A stretch of DNA of 64,000 nt from Psychromicrobium xiongbiense (GTDB lineage: Bacteria > Actinomycetota > Actinomycetes > Actinomycetales > Micrococcaceae), in NCBI RefSeq assembly GCF_030271165.1, contig NZ_JASSZH010000001.1, forward strand, positions 62,001-126,000, given 5' to 3'. The position numbers were made by a program, and so were the translations under genes. The notes beneath the pieces are model-generated. The model was not told the DNA's origin. It made no database searches and saw nothing but the letters and a program-made list of their open reading frames with translations. Positions 42,296-51,124 of the stretch are shown here, one piece after another; the first letter of the stretch is position 1; each line of letters begins with the position of its first letter.

Positions 42296-42754
42296 TCAGT
42301 CGCCTTCGTACCCGCAGATCTCCTGCACCTTGTCTGCAGAAGCGCTGGAGGGATCGAAGGTGTAGGTCAGCCATTCGGCCACCAGCCGGCGGCCCAGCTC
42401 GATGCCGATCACGCGCTGGCCCAGGCAGAGCACCTGAGCATTATTGGAGAGGATGGAGCGCTCCACCGAAAAGCTGTCATGGGCGGTCACTGCGCGGATG
42501 CCTTTGACCTTATTGGCGGCAATGGCCACACCCAGGCCGGTGCCGCAGACCAGGACGGCGCGGTCCGCCTCGCCGCGCGCCACCATCTCGGCAGCCGCTA
42601 CGGCGATCGTGGGGTAGTTCGCGCCGCCATCGGCGTTCACGCCGACGTCGGTCACCGAAGCGACCAACGCATTGGCTTCAAGATCAGCCTTGAAACGTTC
42701 CTTATAGTCAAAACCTGCGTCATCCGATCCGACGACAAGGCGTAATCCGCTCAT
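42296..42754 (-). CDS. RpiB/LacAB-type sugar-phosphate isomerase (DerI/EryI-like)
   Basis: Protein of 152 residues. [16 protein letters not shown] at the N-terminus, the catalytic Cys in [17 protein letters not shown] and [26 protein letters not shown] are the RpiB family marks. In erythritol and threitol pathways the homologous DerI/EryI interconverts D-erythrulose-4-phosphate and D-erythrose-4-phosphate, which enters the pentose phosphate pathway. Its neighbours (LerI-like, LerK-like) support that reading over ribose-5-phosphate isomerisation. Confidence 0.85.
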   Translation of the reverse strand: MSGLRLVVGSDDAGFDYKERFKADLEANALVASVTDVGVNADGGANYPTIAVAAAEMVARGEADRAVLVCGTGLGVAIAANKVKGIRAVTAHDSFSVERSILSNNAQVLCLGQRVIGIELGRRLVAEWLTYTFDPSSASADKVQEICGYEGD

Positions 42755-42793
42755 GGTGTGCTCCTTCTGTGCTGGGTAACTGTGATGAAAAAA

Positions 42794-44533
42794 CTACGGC
42801 TGCTCTGTGGTGAGGGCGGTATGGACGGCACGGGCAATCAGCGCCAGTGACACGGCGCCCGGGTCCGCGACGCCGAGAGCCTTCTCGCCGTGCGAGCGCG
42901 CCCGGCCCATGCCCGGCATCATGGCCGCAGTGGCCTCGGCCGCCTGCTGTGCTGCTGTGGCGGCAGCATCCCAGGCGACCCAGAGGACCGCTGACGAATC
43001 GTTGGTCTGCACCCGGCTGGCGAGCGTTTCGGTGAACGGGACCAGGGCGTCGACCAGGGTCTTGTCCCCGGGCCGGGCCTTGCCGAAGGACATCACAGCC
43101 TCCGTGGCCTGGCTCAGCCCACGGGAGATCTGCGTGACATCCACCACTGCGGTATCACCGACAGTGGAGCCCAGTGTGCGCAGGATCAGCCCCCAGATGG
43201 CGCCGGAAGTTCCACCGGCCCGGTCCGACCATGCGTTGCCCGCCCGGTCCAGCACGCTGCCCGAACCAGCACCCGCCAGCAGGGCGTCCTGGGCCGCCCG
43301 TGCTGCTGCACGGGAGCCGCGCTGCATGCCGATGCCGTGGTCGCCATCGCCGGCAATGGAGTCGATGCGACCCAGCTCTTCAGCGTGATCATCGATGACG
43401 ATCTGGATGGCCTCGAGCGCCGCGGTGATCCGGGCGGCAGCGCGCCGCGATTCCTCGCTGGATTCCGGGAAGGTTTCGGCAGCCGCGGCCTGCTGGGTGT
43501 CCTCAACGACCAGCAGGGCTGAGGTGTCCACGGAACCGGTGCGGAAGCCGGGTGTGTCGGCAGGGGCGGACCAGAGTCGTTCCAACTCCTCGTCCAGCCA
43601 GAACAAGGTCAGGGAGGCACCCGCCATGTCGAAGCTGGTGCAGAATTCGCCGACCTGAGGATCGACCAGCGTCAGGCCTGCCTCGGTGAGCAGTCCATCC
43701 ACTCGCTGGTAGACGACGTAGAGCTCTTCGTTCTTGACCGAACCGAGGCCGTTGAGGATAGGAACCACCCGTGCACCCTCCGTGCTGACCCCGGTGGGCA
43801 GTTCGGCGAGCAGGCGCTCCACGAACAGTTCGGCCAGTCCGGCGGCGCTGGGGATATCGACCTCGCCGATTCCGGGCTCGCCATGAATGCCCAGACCGAT
43901 CGCCATCCGGCCTTCGGGGACCTCGAAGAGTGGCGCTTCCGCGCCGGGCAAAGTGCAGCCGGAGAAGGCTACGCCCATGGTCCGCGTCCGGTCGTTGGCC
44001 AGACGGGCCACCCGCTCGACGCCATCAAGGTCATAACCGGCCGCGCAGGCCGCACCTGCGACCTTGAAGACCGTGAGATCCCCGGCGATGCCACGCCGCT
44101 TGTGTGACTCGCTGGCCGGGGCGCTGAAAATGTCGTCGGTGACGGTCACCGTGCGGCAGTCGATGCCGTCCGCGCGCAGCTTGTTCTGCGCTTCGGTGAA
44201 GTGCAGAACGTCGCCAGCGTAGTTGCCGTAGCTGAGCAGGACGCCGCGACCTTGCTCCGTGGCCCGGGCGACCGACTCCACCTGGTTGGCGGAGGGCGAG
44301 GCGAAGAGGTTGCCCATCACCGCTCCGTGCGCGAGGCCTGGGCCGACCAGGCCACCGAAAGCGGGGTAGTGACCCGAGCCACCGCCGATCACGAGGCCCA
44401 CTTCGGCCTGGGGAGAGCGGGTGGAGCGGGCGACGCCGCCGGGGACGGGGTGCACCCAGCGGGCATTGGCTCGGACAAAACCGTCGATCATATCGTCGGC
44501 GAATTCGGATGGGTCGTTCCACAGTCGGGTCAT
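42794..44533 (-). CDS. DhaK-DhaL-type ketose kinase (L-erythrulose kinase-like)
   Basis: ATP-dependent kinase of 579 residues with both domains of dihydroxyacetone kinase. The DhaK part has GGSGHYPAFGGLVGPGL and the covalent substrate His217 in GLGIHGEPG. The DhaL part has the nucleotide/Mg site in AGDGDHGIGMQRG. Homologues in tetritol clusters (LerK/DerK) phosphorylate erythrulose instead of dihydroxyacetone. It is the first gene of the minus-strand operon with RpiB, LerI-like and GntR genes. The palindrome at 44575-44586 lies 42 bases upstream. Confidence 0.87.
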   Translation of the reverse strand: MTRLWNDPSEFADDMIDGFVRANARWVHPVPGGVARSTRSPQAEVGLVIGGGSGHYPAFGGLVGPGLAHGAVMGNLFASPSANQVESVARATEQGRGVLLSYGNYAGDVLHFTEAQNKLRADGIDCRTVTVTDDIFSAPASESHKRRGIAGDLTVFKVAGAACAAGYDLDGVERVARLANDRTRTMGVAFSGCTLPGAEAPLFEVPEGRMAIGLGIHGEPGIGEVDIPSAAGLAELFVERLLAELPTGVSTEGARVVPILNGLGSVKNEELYVVYQRVDGLLTEAGLTLVDPQVGEFCTSFDMAGASLTLFWLDEELERLWSAPADTPGFRTGSVDTSALLVVEDTQQAAAAETFPESSEESRRAAARITAALEAIQIVIDDHAEELGRIDSIAGDGDHGIGMQRGSRAAARAAQDALLAGAGSGSVLDRAGNAWSDRAGGTSGAIWGLILRTLGSTVGDTAVVDVTQISRGLSQATEAVMSFGKARPGDKTLVDALVPFTETLASRVQTNDSSAVLWVAWDAAATAAQQAAEATAAMMPGMGRARSHGEKALGVADPGAVSLALIARAVHTALTTEQP

Positions 44534-44563
44534 GGTGATGCTCCTCGTCGTTGAGTCATGCGT

Positions 44564-44596
44564 TGCTCTCAGTAGATCCTATAGGATATTTGAGAG
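44564..44596. promoter_or_regulatory. ATCCTATAGGAT operator upstream of the kinase operon
   Basis: The perfect 12-bp palindrome ATCCTATAGGAT (44575-44586) is framed by an outer inverted repeat, GCTCTCA (44564-44570) and TGAGAGC (44590-44596). On the kinase strand the core reads CCTATAGGATCTA, identical to the site at 36.3 kb. A GntR-FCD dimer is the expected binder. Confidence 0.7.
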
Positions 44597-44670
44597 CGCT
44601 GGAAGTGGATGCTTCAACATTCCGGGACTACTGAGGGCCAAACCCCGGGTGGATCGAGCACAATATCCCT

Positions 44671-45312
44671 ATGACCGTGATGAAAACGGGGCGTGGCCTC
44701 GACCGTCTGGTGAACTTCTCCGATGCGACGGTGGCCATCGCGATCACCTTGCTGATTCTGCCGCTGGCTGATGCGGCCGGTGACATCAGGAATCATTCTC
44801 TGGCCGAGCTGCTGACCGAGCACTTCGCCACCCTGCTGGGATTTCTGATCTCCTTTGTGGTGATCGCCCGCTTCTGGCTGGGCCACCATCAGGTCTTTGA
44901 AGGGGTGGAGGGTTACACCACCGGCATCCTCTGGGCGAACTTTCTCTGGCTGGCCGGAGTGATCTTCATGCCCTTTGCGACGAACGTGATCACCATCGCC
45001 TACGGTCATTCTGCGGAGGTGATGGGCCTGTATGTGGGAACGATGATCCTGATCACGGTGGCGATGACGCTGATACAAATCCAGCTGATCAGGCGGCCCG
45101 GGCTGCTGCGTCCCGAGGCGCGGGGGAACATTGATGTGCTCAACCCGCTGTCCATCCTGATTCTGCTGGTCATCGTTCTGGTGGTGTCCATGCTCTGGCC
45201 GGAGATCGGCGTCTGGTGGCTCATGCTCCTGGTGTTGGTCCGGCCGGTGCACCTGTTGCTGAGCCGGATGGCGGCTCCGAGGAAAGTCCCGGAGGGCCCT
45301 CACGGTGAATAG
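44671..45312 (+). CDS. TMEM175-family putative potassium channel
   Basis: Membrane protein of 213 residues with about six hydrophobic segments. RLVNFSDATVAIAITLLILPL at the first segment carries the RxxxFSD motif of the TMEM175/DUF1211 family. Prokaryotic members are weakly selective potassium channels. It has no operon partner: the kinase operon is divergent and the RibD-like gene is convergent with two bases between stops. Confidence 0.82.
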   Translation: MTVMKTGRGLDRLVNFSDATVAIAITLLILPLADAAGDIRNHSLAELLTEHFATLLGFLISFVVIARFWLGHHQVFEGVEGYTTGILWANFLWLAGVIFMPFATNVITIAYGHSAEVMGLYVGTMILITVAMTLIQIQLIRRPGLLRPEARGNIDVLNPLSILILLVIVLVVSMLWPEIGVWWLMLLVLVRPVHLLLSRMAAPRKVPEGPHGE

Positions 45313-45314
45313 TG

Positions 45315-46124
45315 TCAGGCCTCGGCCCGAAGATAGCGCAGAAGCAGCAGATCCTCGCCCCGGAGCACCTGGGCCAGCGTCATCGGGACCGGCGCCATCG
45401 GGGTGAGCGCTTCGGCGCCCGACTCCGCAATGATCCGGCCGGACGCCCCGCCCGCCAGCACTGCGGAGAGGGAGAGGCAGAGCTCGTCGACGTGCCCGGA
45501 CCGGCGGAAGGTCCCGAAGAGGTGCGGACCGCCTTCGCAGTGAATGCGGTGGAGGCCCTGACTGGCGAGCCAGCTGATCAGCGCCTTCACCTCCAGCGCA
45601 TCCGTGCCGACCGTGACGACATTGGCGATGGGAGCCAGTGCCGCCCGGCGTTCGGCTGGGGCGGTGCCGAGCGTGAAAATCACCGGCCGTACCGGAGCCT
45701 CGGTGAAGAAGGGACTCTCCGGACCCAGGTCCAGCGAGCCGGAGACCATCGCCAGGGCCGGGTGGGCGGGAAAGCCGTGATCCAGCCGCCATTGCTGGCC
45801 TTCGGCATCCAGGAGTTCGCCCGCGTAGCCCTCGCTGCGAATCGTCTGCGCGCCGACCAGAATGACGTCAGCCAGACGGCGCAGCAGGGCAAAGACCCGG
45901 TGGTCCGCCGACGTTCCCAGACCACCGGAGCGCCCGTCAACCGTGGCGGCACCATCCAGACTGGAGACGAAGTTGAACGTCACCCAGGGCTGATCCGGTC
46001 CAACCGGGGCCGCGACGTCCGGGCCATACCATTGCAGCAGTTGCTCATCGCTGGCGTCCGCTACAGAGGACGGAAAGAGCCGGTCGATGCGCGGATCACC
46101 CTCAGGCGCGGAGCGAGCGTTCAC
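45315..46124 (-). CDS. RibD C-terminal/DHFR-like reductase
   Basis: Protein of 269 residues with the pyrimidine-reductase fold: FNFVSSLDGAATVDGRSGGLGTSADHRVF (read in parts), ILVGAQTIRSEGY, and IHCEGGPHLFGTF. It lacks the RibD deaminase domain. Stand-alone actinobacterial homologues such as Rv2671 can reduce dihydrofolate. The GTG start overlaps the stop of the dihydropteroate-synthase-like gene upstream (GTGA), so a pterin or folate role is plausible. Riboflavin synthesis is less likely, as no rib genes are near. Confidence 0.78.
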   Translation of the reverse strand: MNARSAPEGDPRIDRLFPSSVADASDEQLLQWYGPDVAAPVGPDQPWVTFNFVSSLDGAATVDGRSGGLGTSADHRVFALLRRLADVILVGAQTIRSEGYAGELLDAEGQQWRLDHGFPAHPALAMVSGSLDLGPESPFFTEAPVRPVIFTLGTAPAERRAALAPIANVVTVGTDALEVKALISWLASQGLHRIHCEGGPHLFGTFRRSGHVDELCLSLSAVLAGGASGRIIAESGAEALTPMAPVPMTLAQVLRGEDLLLLRYLRAEA

Positions 46125-47092
46125 GCCTGCCCCGGCTCGTTGAAGGCACCCATGTTGTGCTTCAGAAAGGCTGGCTCCCGCCACCCCAGGGTGGCCTCCG
46201 TGAAGCGGATGGCGGAATGGGCGGCGGCCACATTGTGCATCCGGACGATCCGCGCCCCGCCCAGAACGCAGATCACTGCCGCGGCCAGCGAACCTGCCAC
46301 CCGTTGCTCCTTGGTCTGGTCGAGGGTCTCGCCGATGAAATCCTTATTGGAGACGGCAGCCAGCGCCGGGTAGCCCAGGGATGCGATCTCCTGAAATCGC
46401 CGGGTGATCTGCAGAGAATGCAGGGTGTTCTTGTTGAGGTCATGCCCCGGATCGAGGATGATTTTCTCCGCATCAATGCCCAACTTCAGAGCGACTGCCA
46501 CCTTGGCCCGCAGGAAATCGGCCACCTCGGTGACGACATCGGCGTAGTGCGGATGAGGATAGACGGTACGCGGTGCCGCGAGAGAGTGCGTGATCACGAG
46601 ATGGGCTCCGTGGCGGGCGACGACGTCAGCCAGTTCCAGGTTCTGCAGGCCAGTGGTGTCGTTGATGACATGCGCCCCGGCCTGCAGGCTCAGCTCTGCC
46701 ACCTCCGGCAGGAAGGTGTCTACCGAGATGATGACGTCGCTGGCCGCAGCGAGGGCCTCCACGACCGGTACCACCCGCTCCGCTTCCTCGCGGGCACTCA
46801 ACGCGGGACCGGGCGCAAACGGCACCCCACCGATGTCCACCCAGTCTGCGCCGTCGTCCACGGCCCGCAGCGCGGCCGTGACGGCGGCATCGCGAGCAAA
46901 GGTGCGCCCGCCATCGTAGAAGGAGTCCGGGGTCCGGTTGATGATCGCCATCAAGGCGACCTGGTGCCGGAAGTCCAGGCTGCGGTTGCCGAAGGTGTGC
47001 ACCGGATGCAGCAGCTCCGGGCTGAAGAAAGGTGCGGCGGCAGAGGTACCTGAAGTATCCAGGCCGCCGTCGAGAACAGGGATCGCGTCCAT
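46121..47092 (-). CDS. Divergent dihydropteroate synthase-like protein
   Basis: TIM-barrel protein of 323 residues similar to FolP: MAIINRTPDSFYDGG, ISVDTFLPEVAELSLQAGAHVINDTTG, IILDPGHDLNKNTLHSL. Several active-site elements differ from true synthases. The pABA loop GESTRPG reads GGVPFAPG, the SRK near the end reads SNK, and the usual MHMRG segment reads ITHSLAA. It is translationally coupled to the RibD/DHFR-like gene. It may be a FolP2-like protein with another pterin substrate rather than the housekeeping enzyme. Confidence 0.75.
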   Translation of the reverse strand: MDAIPVLDGGLDTSGTSAAAPFFSPELLHPVHTFGNRSLDFRHQVALMAIINRTPDSFYDGGRTFARDAAVTAALRAVDDGADWVDIGGVPFAPGPALSAREEAERVVPVVEALAAASDVIISVDTFLPEVAELSLQAGAHVINDTTGLQNLELADVVARHGAHLVITHSLAAPRTVYPHPHYADVVTEVADFLRAKVAVALKLGIDAEKIILDPGHDLNKNTLHSLQITRRFQEIASLGYPALAAVSNKDFIGETLDQTKEQRVAGSLAAAVICVLGGARIVRMHNVAAAHSAIRFTEATLGWREPAFLKHNMGAFNEPGQA

Positions 47093-48373
47093 TCAGGCCT
47101 CACCCAGGGGTATCTGCGGGTCCGCCAGCCGCGCGGCCTCCACCACTCGTTTGCTGAGGATGAGGTCTTTGATCTCCTCCTGGACGTCCCAGATGTTCAC
47201 GTTCATCCCGGCCACCACCCGGCCCTCCCGCAGCCAGAAGGCCAGGAATTCCCGGAGCTCCAGACTGCCCCGGATCACCGGGGTGAGCCCCTCAGTCAGC
47301 GTGCCGAAGCCCGAATACTCCATGCCGAGATCGAACTGATCGGTGTAGAAGTAGGGGATGTCGTTCAGGACGGCGACCCGGCCCAGCATGGAGCGAGCCG
47401 CCACAGCACCACTGGCCAGGGCATTCGCCCAGTGTTCACTGCGCAGGTGTGCGCCCACCATCGGGTGGAGGGCATTCGCCACATCGCCCGCAGCGAAGAC
47501 ATCCGGCGTACTGGTGCGCAACCTGGCATCGACCAGAATCCCGTGGTCCGTCTCCAGCCCGGCGGCCTGGGCGAGTTCGGTATTCGGCAGCACCCCGACG
47601 GCGATCACCACCAGATCAGCAGGCAGCGACTCACCGGTGGTGGTGTGGACGCTCAGCTGCGAGCCGGCATCGTCCGTGATGCTCGCGATGCCGGAGGGCA
47701 TGAGGAACTGCACCCCGGCCTCCCTCTGCCGATCGGTGAAAAAGGCGCCAAGTTCCGGGCCGATGGCGGCACTGAGCGGGACCTCGGAGTGACTGATCAC
47801 GGTGACCTGATGGCCCAGCTCAGTGGCCGTGGCTGCGATTTCCATGCCGATCCAGCCAGAGCCAAGGATTACCAGTCGGCGCTCACCGCTGGCCAGCTCC
47901 CCGCGCAGCCGCTGGCTGTCATCCTTGGTCCGGAAGGTGTGTACCCCGGGAAGATCCGAGCCCGGGAACCGGAGCCGTCGTGGCCTGGCGCCCGTAGCCA
48001 GAAGAAGCCGGTGATAGTGCAGGGTGCGACCGCTGCGCAGGCTAACGGTGTGGGCCACGGGGTTGAAGACGGTGGCGTCGTCGTCGGTGACCACTTCCAC
48101 CTGGTTCTGCTCATACCATGCTGGAAGGTAAGGCCACAGGGATTCCTCGCTGTCCTTGCCCGCCAGATAACCCTTCGACAGCGGTGGTCGCAGATACGGA
48201 ATCTGGGCTTCCGCACCGACCAGGATGACAGCACCCGTATAGCCCTCCTCGCGCAAGGTGGCTGCGGCGGTCGCACCGGCGAGCCCTGCGCCCAGGATGA
48301 CCATGGCACGCTCATGCTCCGTCGTGACCTCGGGGGTCGCGGAGGTCTGCCCGGGAAGGGTTTCTTTGCTCAT
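47093..48373 (-). CDS. FAD/NAD-dependent ferredoxin reductase-type oxidoreductase
   Basis: Flavoprotein of 426 residues. FAD motif ILGAGLAGATAAATLREEGY near residue 26, RPPLSKGYL, NAD motif VILGSGWIGMEIAATATELGH near 170, and TPDVFAAGDVANA at the second FAD site. This is the putidaredoxin/rhodocoxin reductase class, which passes electrons from NAD(P)H to a ferredoxin. ATG 48373 (MSKETLPGQ) is chosen over the longer frame from 48547. Its partner ferredoxin or P450 is not in the window. It is transcribed into the folP-like gene with no gap. Confidence 0.82.
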   Translation of the reverse strand: MSKETLPGQTSATPEVTTEHERAMVILGAGLAGATAAATLREEGYTGAVILVGAEAQIPYLRPPLSKGYLAGKDSEESLWPYLPAWYEQNQVEVVTDDDATVFNPVAHTVSLRSGRTLHYHRLLLATGARPRRLRFPGSDLPGVHTFRTKDDSQRLRGELASGERRLVILGSGWIGMEIAATATELGHQVTVISHSEVPLSAAIGPELGAFFTDRQREAGVQFLMPSGIASITDDAGSQLSVHTTTGESLPADLVVIAVGVLPNTELAQAAGLETDHGILVDARLRTSTPDVFAAGDVANALHPMVGAHLRSEHWANALASGAVAARSMLGRVAVLNDIPYFYTDQFDLGMEYSGFGTLTEGLTPVIRGSLELREFLAFWLREGRVVAGMNVNIWDVQEEIKDLILSKRVVEAARLADPQIPLGEA

Positions 48374-48482
48374 CGTCTGCTCTTTTCGCCTGAATCGTGC
48401 CCTGCCGATGGTGCCTGAATCAGTCTGCCAGTTGTCGGAGCAACGCTCCAGACCCGGTCGACTCGGACGCTGTGGGCCGCGC

Positions 48483-49838
48483 TCAGCAGCGAACGGCCGC
48501 CAGCAGTTGCTCCAACAATCCGGCACCGTCCTGGCGGATGCCGTCATGCTGATACTGGTCGGATTCGATCACTCGGAGATTACCCACTCCCGTCGCCGTC
48601 TGACGGGAGCCCTCGGCGGGAACGAACATGTCCTGCGTATAGACGATGGCAGCCGCAGGAACCGTATTCGCCGCCAGCTTCGCGGTGTCATAGAGCGGGG
48701 GCCAGTCCGTACGACGGGCCAGATGCTCTGCCACCTCGCGCAGACTCGTGAGCGCTGGGTCCTGCTCAAACTGCCAGGGGAAGATCATTTCCCCGGTGAA
48801 CAGAACGTCATCGCCGTCATCCCCCGTGGAATCGGTGGAATCGGAGTAGGTCGCCTCGGCGAACTCCGGCAATTCCTCACGCACGGACTGCGCGGCCCAT
48901 CCCGTCGGAGCATGGTCTGCGTAGATCGCCTCATGCAGCACCGCGTACAGCGGGTTCTTCGCGAAGGAGAGGACCGCCCCGGCATCGACCAGGAAGCTCT
49001 CGCTCAGCGTCGGCGGGAGGCCAGCGCCCACACCTGCCCGGGCATTCTCCGGGAGCCACGCATTCTCCAGAAGGTAGTGCAGCTGGTCGAAGCCGTTCTT
49101 GGTGCCCAGCAGAATCCCCAGACTCAGGAACCGCTCCGGACTCAGCCGTTCTCCCGTGGGGAGCCGCTCATCGCTGAGCCGCAGGTGAGCCACCAGTTCG
49201 CGAACCCGCTGCCGGTCCTCGGGATAGGTGGCGAAGAACTCCCGGTTGCGCACCGCGGTCTGCATGAAGGTCGCACGGTAGATGTGCCGCGCATCGTGGT
49301 GCAGATCCGGGATGCCTCCGGTGATCATCACGGCATCCAGCCCGGAGGGCGCCAGCGAGAGATAGCTCAGTGCACAGAAGCCGCCAAAGCTCTGCCCCAG
49401 CACGGACCACCTGCGCTCACCGATCAGCATGGAGCGCAGACATTCGGCGTCACGCACAATCGAATCAGCTCTGAAGAGCGTGAGGTAGTCGGATTGTTCC
49501 TGGATGCTCCCATGCGGGAGTGTCCGGTGGTTGACTGCACTGGAACGCCCCGTGCCGCGCTGGTCCAGGAGGATCACCCGATACTCCTCCAGAGCCCGGC
49601 CCAGCCAGCCGCTGGGGATGCCGGGACGCTCCGAGGCATGGCCAGGACCGCCGTTGAACCAGAGCAATGTGGGGCGATCTTCATGCTCGGCCCCCGCCAC
49701 CACGATCTCGCGGGCGAAGATTTCGATATGTGCCGGGTCACGTTCCGCTGAATGGTGGTCCAGCGGAACGCTGATCCGGTGCTCCAGAAAGATGAAACCG
49801 TCCCGGCTGATCCGGGTGGTGTTGATCAGCGTGGCCAC
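48483..49838 (-). CDS. Proline iminopeptidase-like alpha/beta hydrolase (S33)
   Basis: Serine peptidase of 451 residues. The oxyanion motif FNGGPGHASE, LDQRGTGRSS and nucleophile GQSFGGFCAL are typical of S33 prolyl aminopeptidases, and the late VYTQDMFVPAEGS region carries the acid residue. No signal peptide is seen, so it acts in the cytoplasm. It releases N-terminal proline from peptides. It is flanked by unrelated redox genes on the same strand and appears to be a single gene. Confidence 0.85.
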   Translation of the reverse strand: MATLINTTRISRDGFIFLEHRISVPLDHHSAERDPAHIEIFAREIVVAGAEHEDRPTLLWFNGGPGHASERPGIPSGWLGRALEEYRVILLDQRGTGRSSAVNHRTLPHGSIQEQSDYLTLFRADSIVRDAECLRSMLIGERRWSVLGQSFGGFCALSYLSLAPSGLDAVMITGGIPDLHHDARHIYRATFMQTAVRNREFFATYPEDRQRVRELVAHLRLSDERLPTGERLSPERFLSLGILLGTKNGFDQLHYLLENAWLPENARAGVGAGLPPTLSESFLVDAGAVLSFAKNPLYAVLHEAIYADHAPTGWAAQSVREELPEFAEATYSDSTDSTGDDGDDVLFTGEMIFPWQFEQDPALTSLREVAEHLARRTDWPPLYDTAKLAANTVPAAAIVYTQDMFVPAEGSRQTATGVGNLRVIESDQYQHDGIRQDGAGLLEQLLAAVRC

Positions 49839-49893
49839 GTGGCGGGAGTACCTTCCGGTTCAGGAAACGGATTCAGTGGTGCGATTCAGTAGA

Positions 49894-50937
49894 TCAGGGC
49901 ACGATGACGGCGCGGCCGCGAATGGTTCCTTCGTGCAGTCGGTGATACGCCTCTGGCCCCTGGTCCAGACTGAACTGCTCAACCTCTACCGATACCTGCC
50001 CGGCACGGGCGAGGTCAAGAATCTCGGCCAGCTCGGAGCGGCTGCCCCAGTAAGGGATGCGCACCGCTACGTCATAGGCCTGAGCGCCCCAGCCCAGGGT
50101 GGCCTGTCCGCCGCCGATGCCGACGATGGTGACATCACCCTCGGCCGCCGCGCTCTGCACTGCCAGCGACATGGTCGGATTCACGCCCACAAAGTCGAAT
50201 ACGGCATTCGCGCCAAGGCCGCCGGTGAGTTCCCGGATGGTTGCCGCCGCAGTCGCATCACTGAGCACTGTGTGGTGCGCACCGACTTCGCGGGCCAGGG
50301 CAAGCTTCTCCTCGGTGACATCGAGCGCGATGACGGTGGCTCCGGAGAGGGCGCGGAGAATCTGGATCGCTACGTGGCCCAGGCCGCCAGTGCCGATGAC
50401 GACAGCGAACGTTCCGGCGCCCAGCTTGGGAAGGGAGCCTTTAATCGCATGGTAGGGGGTGAGCCCGGCATCAGTCAGGGAAACGTTCTGTACCGGGTCA
50501 AGGTCACCCAGCGGGACCAGATGGCGGGCGTCGTCGATCAGAATGTATTCGGCCATGGTGCCATCGCGTCCCAGTCCGGGCGCACGGATGCCTTCTGCGG
50601 CCGCGTTCTGGCAGTAGTTTTCCTTGCCCTGTGCGCACATATGGCAGCGTCCGCATCCCCAGGGGCCATAAATGGCCACCGCGTCGCCCACGGCCAGGTG
50701 CGTCACGCCATCACCGAGCTCGGCCACGGTGCCGACGCCCTCGTGGCCCAGCGTCATCGGCAGTTTCATGCCTGCGGCCAGATACTCCGCCTCGGGCAGG
50801 CTCATCACAAACTGGTCGGAATGACAGACGCCGGCAGCCGTGATTTTGACCAGGATCTGGCCGGGACCGGGTTGCGGAGTTTCCACCTCGCGGATTTCGG
50901 GAGCGGTGCCGATGGCGGTGTACTGGAGTGCTTTCAT
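49894..50937 (-). CDS. Zinc-dependent alcohol dehydrogenase
   Basis: Medium-chain dehydrogenase of 347 residues. Catalytic zinc ligands: Cys in AGVCHSDQ, the His-Glu of LGHEGVG, and the later Asp/Cys region near VQNVSLTDAGLTPYHA. The structural-zinc loop CGRCHMCAQGKENYC is complete. The NAD motif is IGTGGLGHVAIQIL. It oxidises alcohols to aldehydes or ketones. It is divergent from the beta-propeller/dehydrogenase operon, which carries an inverted repeat upstream. Confidence 0.9.
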   Translation of the reverse strand: MKALQYTAIGTAPEIREVETPQPGPGQILVKITAAGVCHSDQFVMSLPEAEYLAAGMKLPMTLGHEGVGTVAELGDGVTHLAVGDAVAIYGPWGCGRCHMCAQGKENYCQNAAAEGIRAPGLGRDGTMAEYILIDDARHLVPLGDLDPVQNVSLTDAGLTPYHAIKGSLPKLGAGTFAVVIGTGGLGHVAIQILRALSGATVIALDVTEEKLALAREVGAHHTVLSDATAAATIRELTGGLGANAVFDFVGVNPTMSLAVQSAAAEGDVTIVGIGGGQATLGWGAQAYDVAVRIPYWGSRSELAEILDLARAGQVSVEVEQFSLDQGPEAYHRLHEGTIRGRAVIVP

Positions 50938-51090
50938 AACAGGGAGACCCCTCTGCGTTGGTGTTGACTGTGAGGGCGCGGCATCCGTGGTGTTTCGCGT
51001 CTTTTTTCACTGTACTCGCGCTGGAGCTCCGTCCTGCATCGCCTGCTATGACGTATCTCACGGAACAAAAACTGACTGTGCGGTCTACGC

Positions 51091-51111
51091 TTAGTTATGC
51101 AAGGCAACTAA
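51091..51111. promoter_or_regulatory. Inverted repeat TTAGTT-N9-AACTAA before the beta-propeller operon
   Basis: TTAGTT (51091-51096) and AACTAA (51106-51111) form a 6-bp inverted repeat just upstream of the GGAGG site of the next gene. The inside reads AGTTATGCAAGGCAACT, similar to MarR-type operators. No regulator gene is adjacent, so this remains a candidate. Confidence 0.45.
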
Positions 51112-51124
51112 ATCTGGAGGTTCA

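Noticed and set aside
44613-44621. TCAACATTC, a single half of the repeat found at 14723 and 22854
   Set aside because: Only one arm is present, and a 9-mer is expected by chance about this often in a 64-kb window read on both strands.
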